Assembly (NCBI GenBank): GCA_938036845.1
Contig: CALHWA010000174.1
Span: 1-5,790, forward strand
Reading direction: 5' to 3'
DNA from: an uncultured Candidatus Saccharibacteria bacterium
Lineage (GTDB): Bacteria > Patescibacteriota > Saccharimonadia > Saccharimonadales > Saccharimonadaceae
DNA: 5,790 bases
The position numbers were made by a program, and so were the translations under genes. Under the pieces are notes generated by a model, which was not told the origin of the DNA, did no database searches, and saw nothing but the letters and a program-made list of their open reading frames with translations. Shown here piece after piece: positions 1-5,064 of the stretch (position 1 is the first letter of the stretch; each line of letters opens with the position of its first letter).

Positions 1-695
1 TTTTAAAATTTTCACGTTTTGCATTATATAGTACTTTATGGTATGAAAAAATCAGCAAAATATTGGTGCAAATGTACGACGTATGGAGGCGGGGCAGCTG
101 ACTCTATATAGGTAGTGTGCAAAAATGAGATTGACATAATGGCTCCATGGAGTGTCATAGGTGGCTCTGACAAAAATGCGCGAGGAGACAGCAAAACGAT
201 ACTTCGCTTTAGGCAGAAGCGATAGTAAAATAAGCACAAGCGAAAACTGGCTCGATAGTTTTTGCAGTTACATCGCAGCACCAAAAAAGCTAAAAAAGCG
301 AAAGACAAAGTAATACATACACGACAAGTAAGGACGGTTCATTTTTCACATTTTGACGCATAATAAGTAATATTTTATAGATTCAATAGTATCCAAAGGG
401 TGCTTTACTATACTTATGTATATAATACATGGGAATAATATATTAAGGACAGTGATTGGGCGAAGCAAGCGAATTTTAGCGCCATGATGTAATTATCTTT
501 TTTAAAATGTGGATGGAGAATATGATCGCGTCATGCTACTTCTTGGCTTATGGCAAGATGGATAAGTGCTTGCAAGACAGGGCGCAACCATGCGGCGAAT
601 GAGGTAACTAACAACTTATAATTACACAGAGCATGTGACCATTCAAAAAATAGAAAAACTAAAAAGTACAACACCTCCACACCCCTGTACCTCGC
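1..695. other. Non-coding stretch, no convincing gene
   Basis: No reading frame here looks like a real protein. The open frames are short, lack a Shine-Dalgarno sequence, or encode Cys/Phe/Tyr-rich and Gly-poor translations typical of chance. A frame open from the left edge to a TGA at 96-98 could be the tail of a gene outside the window, but it has no recognisable features. A TATAAT at 421-426 in an AT-rich patch is promoter-like but lacks a well-placed -35 and an obvious target. One copy each of two small words repeated in the later spacer is present (GCGAAGC at 460-466, TGTGCAAAAATGA at 116-128). The DNA is visibly more AT-rich than the genes downstream. Confidence 0.6.
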
Positions 696-729
696 TAGAC
701 TTTGCATGCTGTCTCGCGTATAATATAAT
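696..729 (+). promoter_or_regulatory. Promoter of the rpsF-ssb-rpsR-efp cluster
   Basis: Two overlapping perfect -10 hexamers (TATAAT at 719-724 and 724-729) each have a -35-like hexamer exactly 17 bp upstream: TAGACT at 696-701 for the first and TTTGCA at 701-706 for the second. Predicted starts are near 731 and 736, giving a leader of about 58-63 nt before the rpsF start at 794. It is the best sigma-70-type promoter in the window and the only clear one found for the four-gene cluster. Whether one or both copies are used cannot be told from sequence. Confidence 0.75.
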
Positions 730-737
730 GCGTTATT

Positions 738-788
738 AACCTAAGTTTATCGTCCGGATAAACATCCATATGGATCCCAAAGGAGGTT
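738..788 (+). promoter_or_regulatory. Foldable rpsF leader, candidate S6:S18 autoregulatory element
   Basis: The leader contains a perfect 7-bp hairpin, GTTTATC (745-751) and GATAAAC (757-763), with loop GTCCG. It is followed by a 12-bp perfect palindrome, ATCCATATGGAT (764-775). AACCT (738-742) can pair with AGGTT (784-788), which overlaps the 3' part of the rpsF Shine-Dalgarno, so a closed form could hide the ribosome site. GGAT at 756-759 can alternatively pair with ATCC at 764-767, so competing folds exist. In other bacteria the S6:S18 dimer binds a leader hairpin exposing a CCG trinucleotide resembling its 16S rRNA site; CCG also occurs in this loop. The resemblance is suggestive only. 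Confidence 0.4.
779..786 (+). promoter_or_regulatory. rpsF ribosome binding site
   Basis: AAAGGAGG is a near-perfect Shine-Dalgarno ending 7 nt before the ATG at 794. It decides the start: an in-frame ATG at 770 lies upstream of this site, inside the leader palindrome, and has no ribosome site of its own, so the extra eight residues it would add (MDPKGGLH) are probably not translated. Confidence 0.85.
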
Positions 789-793
789 TACAT

Positions 794-1138
794 ATGAAAC
801 AATATGAACTAACGGTTTTGATTCGGCCAGATCTAGAATCGAACCTTGAGGCGCCGCTTGCCAAGGTGCGCGAGCTGGTGCTCGGCGCTGGTGGCTCTAT
901 TACCAGCGAAGACAACTGGGGCAAGAAAAAGCTGCAGTATAGTATTAAGAAGGAAGACTTTGCGGTGTATGTCTACTTTGAGGTGGCGTTGCCTGCCGAT
1001 GCACCGCTGAAGATCAGCAATGCGCTAAATATTTCTGATGATGTGATCCGCTACTTGCTCGTCAAAGTGGACGAGAAGGGTCGCAAGCTGATGGCCGAGG
1101 CTAAAGCACGCGAAGCCAGCCGCCAGACAGAAGAGTAA
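794..1138 (+). CDS. rpsF: 30S ribosomal protein S6 (bS6)
   Basis: This 114-residue protein is a primary component of the small-subunit platform, where it binds 16S rRNA as a dimer with S18. The N-terminal MKQYELTVLIRPDL matches the S6 pattern of a first beta strand ending in a conserved proline. NWGKKKLQYSIKK (from about residue 41) is the conserved W-G-x-(K/R)-x-L-x-Y-x-I block. The remainder fits the ferredoxin-like beta-alpha-beta fold. The charged C-terminal tail (AEAKAREASRQTEE) is typical of S6 variation and resembles neither the E. coli poly-Glu tail nor an added domain. It is the first gene of the cluster, 48 nt before ssb, and its partner S18 is encoded two genes downstream, the common bacterial arrangement. 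Length is normal. Confidence 0.97.
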   Translation: MKQYELTVLIRPDLESNLEAPLAKVRELVLGAGGSITSEDNWGKKKLQYSIKKEDFAVYVYFEVALPADAPLKISNALNISDDVIRYLLVKVDEKGRKLMAEAKAREASRQTEE

Positions 1139-1186
1139 AAATTACCACAACAACTCATAACCACAGTAAAGAATCGAGGAGGATGT

Positions 1187-1636
1187 ATGGCTCGAGGATT
1201 TAGCAAAGTTATTTTGATGGGCAATTTGACGCGCGATATAGAGGTGCGCACCACAGCCAGTGGGCAGAACGTTGCGAATTTTACACTAGCGGTCACTCGC
1301 ACATGGCGCAACCAAAATGGCCAAAACCAAGACCAAACCAGCTTCATTAACTGTGTAGCCTGGGGGCGGACTGGCGAAACCATCGCGCAATATGTGAAGA
1401 AGGGCAGCCCGCTGCTCGTCAGTGGTCGCCTCGACCAGCGTAGCTACGACGATAAGGACGGCAACAAGCGTTCTGTTGTAGAAGTAACAGTAGAGGACTT
1501 CACCTTCGTTGGTGGTGGACGTGCTGACGGAAATACAACACCGGCTGCTGCGCCAACTAACAGTGGTAATAGCCAGGATGTTGTCATCGAAGACATCGAC
1601 GACAAGCCAATTGACCTATCAGAAATACCATTTTAA
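1187..1636 (+). CDS. ssb: Single-stranded DNA-binding protein
   Basis: This 149-residue protein coats single-stranded DNA in replication, recombination and repair. The OB fold spans about residues 2-108, opening with RGFSKVILMGNL, the classic first strand. W40 and W59 lie where SSBs place DNA-stacking aromatics, and the GRLDQRSYDDKDG block is the usual late-strand signature. A Gly/Asn/Ala/Pro/Ser-rich linker (about 109-128) leads to an acidic tail ending SEIPF, a variant of the DDIPF tip that recruits replication and repair partners. GAGGAGGA at 1176-1183 provides a strong ribosome site, with AGGAGG ending 4 nt before the ATG, a rather tight spacing. Its place between rpsF and rpsR is widespread in bacteria and couples supply of SSB to ribosomal protein expression. 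Confidence 0.97.
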   Translation: MARGFSKVILMGNLTRDIEVRTTASGQNVANFTLAVTRTWRNQNGQNQDQTSFINCVAWGRTGETIAQYVKKGSPLLVSGRLDQRSYDDKDGNKRSVVEVTVEDFTFVGGGRADGNTTPAAAPTNSGNSQDVVIEDIDDKPIDLSEIPF

Positions 1637-1660
1637 CAACACACTAAAGGAGAACAAATA

Positions 1661-1861
1661 ATGGCCAAGCGCATGCGCAAGGACACACCGGTCTATTTTG
1701 ACTACAAAGATGCAAAGACATTGCAAAAGTTCATTAATATTTATGGGCAGATCGAGCCACGCAGCCGCACAGGGTTGTCGGATAAACAACAACGACAGCT
1801 CGCCGTAGCAGTGAAGCGTGCTCGCCACTTGGCGTTGCTGCCATTTGTGGCACAAGGTTAG
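1661..1861 (+). CDS. rpsR: 30S ribosomal protein S18 (bS18)
   Basis: This 66-residue protein is the S6 partner on the small-subunit platform. The core is unmistakable: [26 protein letters not shown], and [19 protein letters not shown], the last being the basic RNA-binding helix and signature of the family. It lacks most of the N-terminal extension seen in many bacteria (E. coli S18 is 75 residues), so it is short but complete. AAAGGAG at 1646-1652 is 8 nt from the ATG. The gap from ssb is only 24 nt, indicating co-transcription. In many bacteria rplI (bL9) comes next; here the next gene is efp, and no rplI is present in the window. Confidence 0.97.
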   Translation: MAKRMRKDTPVYFDYKDAKTLQKFINIYGQIEPRSRTGLSDKQQRQLAVAVKRARHLALLPFVAQG

Positions 1862-1870
1862 GAACTTTTT

Positions 1871-1897
1871 CAGCGCAGTACCTCTGTGACTGCGCTG
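1871..1897 (+). promoter_or_regulatory. Strong hairpin between rpsR and efp
   Basis: CAGCGCAGT (1871-1879) and ACTGCGCTG (1889-1897) form a perfect GC-rich 9-bp stem with a 9-nt loop. It starts 9 nt after the rpsR stop codon. The T-run (TTTTT, 1866-1870) lies on the 5' side, so this is not a canonical intrinsic terminator on either strand. It could protect the upstream mRNA 3' end, mark a processing site, or partly uncouple efp from the ribosomal genes. The function is unknown, but the stem itself is plain in the sequence. Confidence 0.55.
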
Positions 1898-1931
1898 GCG
1901 GATGTTTCGAACGAAGCAGCAACTACTAAAC

Positions 1932-1936
1932 AGGAG
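1932..1936 (+). promoter_or_regulatory. efp ribosome binding site
   Basis: AGGAG ends 7 nt before the ATG at 1944 but only 4 nt before an adjacent in-frame GTG at 1941. The better spacing and the better codon favour the ATG as the start of EF-P; the difference is one residue. Confidence 0.7.
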
Positions 1937-1943
1937 ATAGGTG

Positions 1944-2504
1944 ATGTACCAACCAACTGACCTCAAAAAAGGTGTGATTGTGCAGCTCGATGGCAAGCCG
2001 TATCGGGTTGTGGACTATAATCAGAAGGTAATGGGCCGGGGTGGCTCAATTGTGAATGTGCGGCTAAAGAACTTGATTGATGGTAGTGTGCTGCCTAAGA
2101 CCTTCAAGGGCCAAGATAAGATTGAGCCCGCCGAGGTATCGACGCAGAGCGTGCAGTACCTCTATAATGATGGTGATACGTTCTACTTTATGGAGCCAAC
2201 CAGCTTTGAGCAGTTTGAGCTTGCTGCAGACCTCGTCGACAGCGCTAAGGACTACTTGAAGGAAGGGGATAACCTCGGTTTGCAATTCTTCGACGGCAAG
2301 GTGATCAATGTCGAGCTGCCAAAAAACCTCTACCTTCAAGTCACCTACACCGAAGATGTTGTAAAAGGTGATACAACCAGCAGTGTGCTCAAAGATGCGA
2401 CGCTGGAGACGGGCTTGGTGGTCAAGGTGCCGGCCTTTATTAAGACGGGCGACATCATTTCTGTCGATACAGCAAGCGGAGAGTATCGCGAGCGCAAGAA
2501 ATAG
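1944..2504 (+). CDS. efp: Elongation factor P
   Basis: This 186-residue protein enters the ribosomal E site and helps form peptide bonds at polyproline stretches. Length and architecture are canonical: an N-terminal KOW-like domain (about 1-63, with TDLKKGVIVQLDGKPYRVV and VNVRLKNLIDGSVLPKTF), a central OB domain (about 65-127, with YLYNDGDTFYFMEPTSFEQ), and a C-terminal OB domain (about 128-186) ending in GDIISVDTASGEYRERKK, the family signature. The tip of the N-domain loop reads MGRGGS, placing arginine at residue 32, equivalent to E. coli Lys34 and to the Arg32 that EarP rhamnosylates in some proteobacteria. No modifying enzyme is encoded here. The gene lies 82 nt after rpsR without an obvious promoter of its own, so it is probably the last gene of the cluster. 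Confidence 0.96.
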   Translation: MYQPTDLKKGVIVQLDGKPYRVVDYNQKVMGRGGSIVNVRLKNLIDGSVLPKTFKGQDKIEPAEVSTQSVQYLYNDGDTFYFMEPTSFEQFELAADLVDSAKDYLKEGDNLGLQFFDGKVINVELPKNLYLQVTYTEDVVKGDTTSSVLKDATLETGLVVKVPAFIKTGDIISVDTASGEYRERKK

Positions 2505-2580
2505 TGCCCTGAGAGCTCGTGAGAGCCGCTCTCATCGCGTTTACATGCAAAAGTGAGAATATACCGTAGGGATAGCACAC

Positions 2581-2608
2581 ATACACCGCGAAAAGCGGTG
2601 TATTTTTT
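2581..2608 (+). terminator. Intrinsic terminator of the rpsF-efp cluster
   Basis: A perfect 9-bp stem, ATACACCGC (2581-2589) and GCGGTGTAT (2595-2603), with loop GAAAA runs into a T-run (2603-2608). It sits 76 nt after the efp stop codon. A smaller hairpin, TGAGAG (2520-2525) with CTCTCA (2529-2534), lies between the stop and the terminator and may stabilise the mRNA end. No other terminator-like structure lies between rpsF and this point, supporting one transcript for the four genes. Confidence 0.85.
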
Positions 2609-3266
2609 GTGCCGTGTGATGTTTAGGTTGAAGTATCCTAGAGATGTGATAAAAACAACGTAGAGTAGAGACGATTTTTGGCCAATTTTAAGCACAAGCT
2701 TATGGGTGCGCTGTGTTTTTTACTAAAGGGTACGTGTGAGAAAAAGAGTATACATAATGTTGTAATAACCAACACATGAGGCTTACCGTCAAGCTCGATA
2801 ACATCAAGATATTATTGTGGAGAATGCAACACAGCTCTCTGCGACGAGGATGATGCCAAAATATGCAGGGTATTGTAAAAAAGACAGAATAGAAACAGAG
2901 AATACCTAGCGAACGTTCGAAATATGATCGTCGTAGGAAGTACAGCAATCGGGCAAAACGATGATACAAGCACAACATGAAGCAATAGGCATAGTGATGT
3001 ACGAACAACAGCAGGACAACCAGCAGGATATAGTTATCACAACAACGATGTGGCAAGCTCAACGATTGCTTTGTGTGATGTGCAGCAAGAGCGAGTGACC
3101 TCACATGCTGGGTAAATACAACAACCATAAGCATAAATGAACAAATTTTCGTTACAGACGCGTACTTACCTTTAGCAATATAATAACGCTTATGGCAATA
3201 GGGCATAATATAAAACGTACCAAAGTAAACATAAGTATTTTAAAAATAATGAACACAATTTTTTGT

Positions 3267-3288
3267 TGTGTAGCCGCGAAGCTACGCG
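3267..3288 (+). repeat. Hairpin enclosing a GCGAAGC word
   Basis: TGTGTAGC (3267-3274) pairs with GCTACGCG (3281-3288) over 8 bp including two G-U pairs, with loop CGCGAA. It lies immediately after the A-rich to T-rich transition. A second short inverted repeat, TGAGC/GCTCA (3296-3307), follows. The role is unknown. Confidence 0.35.
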
Positions 3289-3782
3289 TTTGGTTTGAGC
3301 ACGCTCACGTAAAAAATGCGGCTAGCAGCATGATGCATGGAGCTGTTGCTGCGAGATAAAAAATGTGATCATTGTGCGGCGCGTCTATTTTTTGGGTTTG
3401 AGTATTTTTGATTTTGCTTTTTTTGTGCACGTTTGTTGTGGCTGGCTGGAGAGTGTTTCATTTTTGGTTTTTTGCAGGTTGGGCGAAACATAGCAAGGCG
3501 ATATGCTGCTGCGAAGTATAGACTGCACGCACGAGTGGCTGATGATAAAAATAATCATCATTTGTAGAATTGTGCAAAAATGAAATGCTTGTTATTGCGG
3601 CTAGAATTGCTTATAGATGGCTCATACAAATTTTGCAAAACACGCATGAATGCAACATATCGCGCGATGCATATTGGCTTGTTTATGTGCTGCGAAGCTG
3701 CGAAATATACCATGTGGCATACACAAATACTCAGGCTTGGCTTGCAAAAATGTGATGCTGTCAAAATCAATTTTTTGTTCAG

Positions 3783-3832
3783 GCGAGTGGGCTCGCTATG
3801 CGAAGCATCTGCTGCAGTGGCGGCGTGTTTTT
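3783..3832 (+). other. Three tandem hairpins followed by a T-run
   Basis: Three short stem-loops lie nearly end to end: GCGAG/CTCGC with loop TGGG (3783-3796), ATGC/GCAT with loop GAA (3798-3808), and GCTGC/GCGGC with loop AGTG and one G-U pair (3811-3824). GTG and TTTTT (3828-3832) follow. This resembles the 3' end of a small RNA or a weak plus-strand terminator, yet no gene that would need one is visible upstream. The stems are only 4-5 bp, so chance is a real alternative. Confidence 0.3.
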
Positions 3833-4067
3833 CTGTGCGTGGTGCTTGTGTGGCAAGATAAATGTGCAGCTCGTTGGTGATGTGGCGTAGTTATACGAGT
3901 GAGATATTTTGCTATCACGATGCCCACTCAATTTTTGTTATATATACTATATGTCTGACTGAGCTGTCTTGTGTCTTGAATATCCTGCTAGCTTCCAACG
4001 ACATGTGCGAATGAAGAATAGCATGCTGCAGTGCGCGATAGTTTGAGTGTCTTGTTAATGCAGGCTA

Positions 4068-4250
4068 CTATAGCGTGCAAAGAACAAAGCGGATTTCTTC
4101 ATCATCAAAATTTGAAAAACGACGGAAGTAAGAAGCATATCCACGCGCAGTAATATCATCCAACTCATCATTATCATGCTCTATAGTCTCATGCATTGTG
4201 TAAAGATGCAGCAGGTCTGTTAGCTTCACACCAACTAAATATCTATCCAC
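4068..4250 (-). CDS. Possible small acidic protein divergent from tlyA
   Basis: This is a 60-residue frame starting with GTG. I do not recognise the protein. Its composition looks protein-like, unlike the chance frames nearby: an N-terminal mixed hydrophobic stretch (DRYLVGVKLTDLLHLY), an acidic centre (EHDNDELDD, about 24-32), an aromatic and basic patch (GYASYFRRFSNF, about 37-48), and an acidic-hydrophobic end (DDEEIRFVLCTL). Net charge is clearly negative, and no signal peptide or membrane segment is evident. There is no Shine-Dalgarno. Instead TATACT (4262-4257 on the minus strand) lies exactly 6 nt before the GTG, as expected for a leaderless transcript. The frame stays open further upstream into tlyA antisense, and an internal ATG at 4196 would give 42 residues; neither has better support. 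It could be an unrecognised small gene, a gene remnant, or chance. Confidence 0.4.
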   Translation of the reverse strand: MDRYLVGVKLTDLLHLYTMHETIEHDNDELDDITARGYASYFRRFSNFDDEEIRFVLCTL

Positions 4251-4256
4251 TCGTGC

Positions 4257-4264
4257 AGTATAAT
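4257..4264. promoter_or_regulatory. Symmetric divergent -10 element, leaderless in both directions
   Basis: AGTATAAT holds a perfect plus-strand -10 (TATAAT, 4259-4264) overlapping a minus-strand -10 (TATACT, 4262-4257). With the standard 6-nt gap, plus-strand transcription would start at 4271, the A of the tlyA ATG, and minus-strand transcription at 4250, the G of the GTG of the small frame. No good -35 or extended -10 is visible on either side. tlyA has no Shine-Dalgarno, which fits leaderless initiation. Symmetric -10 sequences are known to drive bidirectional transcription in bacteria; use of this one is inferred. Confidence 0.55.
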
Positions 4265-4270
4265 AAGAAC

Positions 4271-5011
4271 ATGCAAAAACAACGACTAGACAAAACAATG
4301 GTGGCGCGTGGCCACGCAGCAACACGCTCAGCGGCCGAGAATTGGATTCGCCTTGGCAAGGTATTGGTGGATGGTGTAGTGGCGCATAAGCCGGGGATGT
4401 TTGTGGATGAGTCGACGCAGATAAAGCTGGTGGCGCACGAGCGCTATGTGTCGCGGGCGGGGCTTAAATTAGCCAGCGTAGCGCAGCAGCTTAATATTTC
4501 GTTTGATAATACTATCGTGCTTGATGTTGGTAGCAGCACTGGCGGCTTTACTGACTATGCATTGCAGCATGGTGCGCGCATGGTGTATGCGGTGGACGTG
4601 GGGACGGAGCAGCTGCACCCCAGCCTGCGTGGCGACCCGCGCATTGAGCTGCATGAAAAAACCGACATTCGCAATTTTGTGCCAGCTACCACACCAGACA
4701 TTATTGTCATTGATGTATCGTTCATTAGTCTGCGCAAAATTCTACCGCACTTGGTGCGTATCAGCAGTCCGCGCACCAGTATCATCGCAATGGTTAAGCC
4801 GCAGTTTGAGGCGCAGCGCGCGCAGCTTACGCGCAGTGGCATCGTCAAAAATGACAGCGTGCGCCGCGCCATCCTGCGTGACTTCGAGCAGTGGGTGCGC
4901 ACCTACTATGTGATTATCGACAAAGCCGATAGTAGCGTGAAGGGCGCGCATGGTAATCAAGAGCGGTTTTATCGATTGCAAAAAAGCAGGGTAGAACGAC
5001 ACCATAGTTGA
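4271..5011 (+). CDS. tlyA: TlyA-family rRNA 2'-O-methyltransferase
   Basis: This 246-residue S-adenosylmethionine-dependent enzyme belongs to the family that methylates ribosomal RNA ribose (23S C1920 and, in some members, 16S C1409; loss gives capreomycin resistance). An N-terminal S4 RNA-binding domain (about 1-60) opens with MQKQRLDKTMVARG and includes RSAAENWIRLGKVLVDG. The Rossmann FtsJ-like domain follows, with SAM motif VLDVGSSTGGFTD (83-95) and acidic D109. The catalytic tetrad appears intact as K66, D148 (VIDVSF), K176 (MVKPQFE) and E231 (GNQERF). Length is closer to the shorter TlyA type I than to the 268-residue mycobacterial enzyme, so 23S-only activity is plausible. The ATG at 4271 is chosen because the S4 domain begins there. 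There is no Shine-Dalgarno; a TATAAT ends 6 nt upstream. The family was once called haemolysin A; rRNA methylation is the supported role. Confidence 0.93.
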   Translation: MQKQRLDKTMVARGHAATRSAAENWIRLGKVLVDGVVAHKPGMFVDESTQIKLVAHERYVSRAGLKLASVAQQLNISFDNTIVLDVGSSTGGFTDYALQHGARMVYAVDVGTEQLHPSLRGDPRIELHEKTDIRNFVPATTPDIIVIDVSFISLRKILPHLVRISSPRTSIIAMVKPQFEAQRAQLTRSGIVKNDSVRRAILRDFEQWVRTYYVIIDKADSSVKGAHGNQERFYRLQKSRVERHHS

Positions 5012-5064
5012 GAAAACGAGTGCGGTTAATGAGAGAGTCGCGCAGCAGTTATTTAGATTGTATC

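Larger units (their letters stand above)
2609..4067. other. 1.46-kb gene-poor stretch with repeats and hairpins
   Basis: I find no gene I can support. The longest frame is 168 codons on the minus strand (2700-3206), but its translation is rich in Cys and His, has only two glycines, matches nothing I recognise and has no ribosome site. Plus-strand frames around 3580-3880 are equally unconvincing. No tRNA, tmRNA, RNase P or SRP RNA signature is visible. The plus strand is A-rich from about 2820 to 3060, then strongly G+T-rich from about 3373 to 3480. It carries three of the four spacer copies of GCGAAGC (3276, 3692, 3800), TGCAAAAATG-type words (3573, 3743), an inverted repeat TGATGAT/ATCATCA (3540-3560), and a tandem hairpin cluster (3783-3832). 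No good DnaA boxes were found. Confidence 0.6.

Noticed and set aside
3..98. Plus-strand frame open from the left edge, possibly the tail of an outside gene
   Set aside because: Only 31 residues are visible, with no recognisable sequence, and all frames in this AT-rich DNA close quickly; chance is as good an explanation.
36..308. 90-codon minus-strand frame near the left edge
   Set aside because: It needs a TTG start, has no ribosome site, and its translation is rich in Phe, Tyr, Cys and Ser with no recognisable motif.
507..602. 31-codon plus-strand frame with several ATG codons and GGAGA nearby
   Set aside because: GGAGA is only 2 nt from the nearest ATG, too close to act as a ribosome site, and the peptide is unremarkable.
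2905..2925. tRNA-like T-loop around GTTCGAAAT
   Set aside because: The flanking sequence does not form a T-arm, acceptor or anticodon stem, so no tRNA can be folded.
3240..3480. Replication origin at the composition switch
   Set aside because: No convincing DnaA boxes, no dnaA or dnaN gene and no AT-rich unwinding repeat array were found.
3540..3560. TGATGAT/ATCATCA inverted repeat as a terminator
   Set aside because: The stem is AT-rich, is followed by only three T, and has no gene upstream that would need it.
3580..3861. 93-codon plus-strand frame in the desert
   Set aside because: There is no Shine-Dalgarno or leaderless -10, its composition is Cys- and Arg-heavy, it overlaps another equally plausible frame, and it spans the tandem hairpins.
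4196..4270. N-terminal extension of tlyA from an upstream TTG
   Set aside because: The S4 domain begins at the ATG at 4271, the extension resembles no TlyA sequence, and it would place translation upstream of the predicted transcription start.
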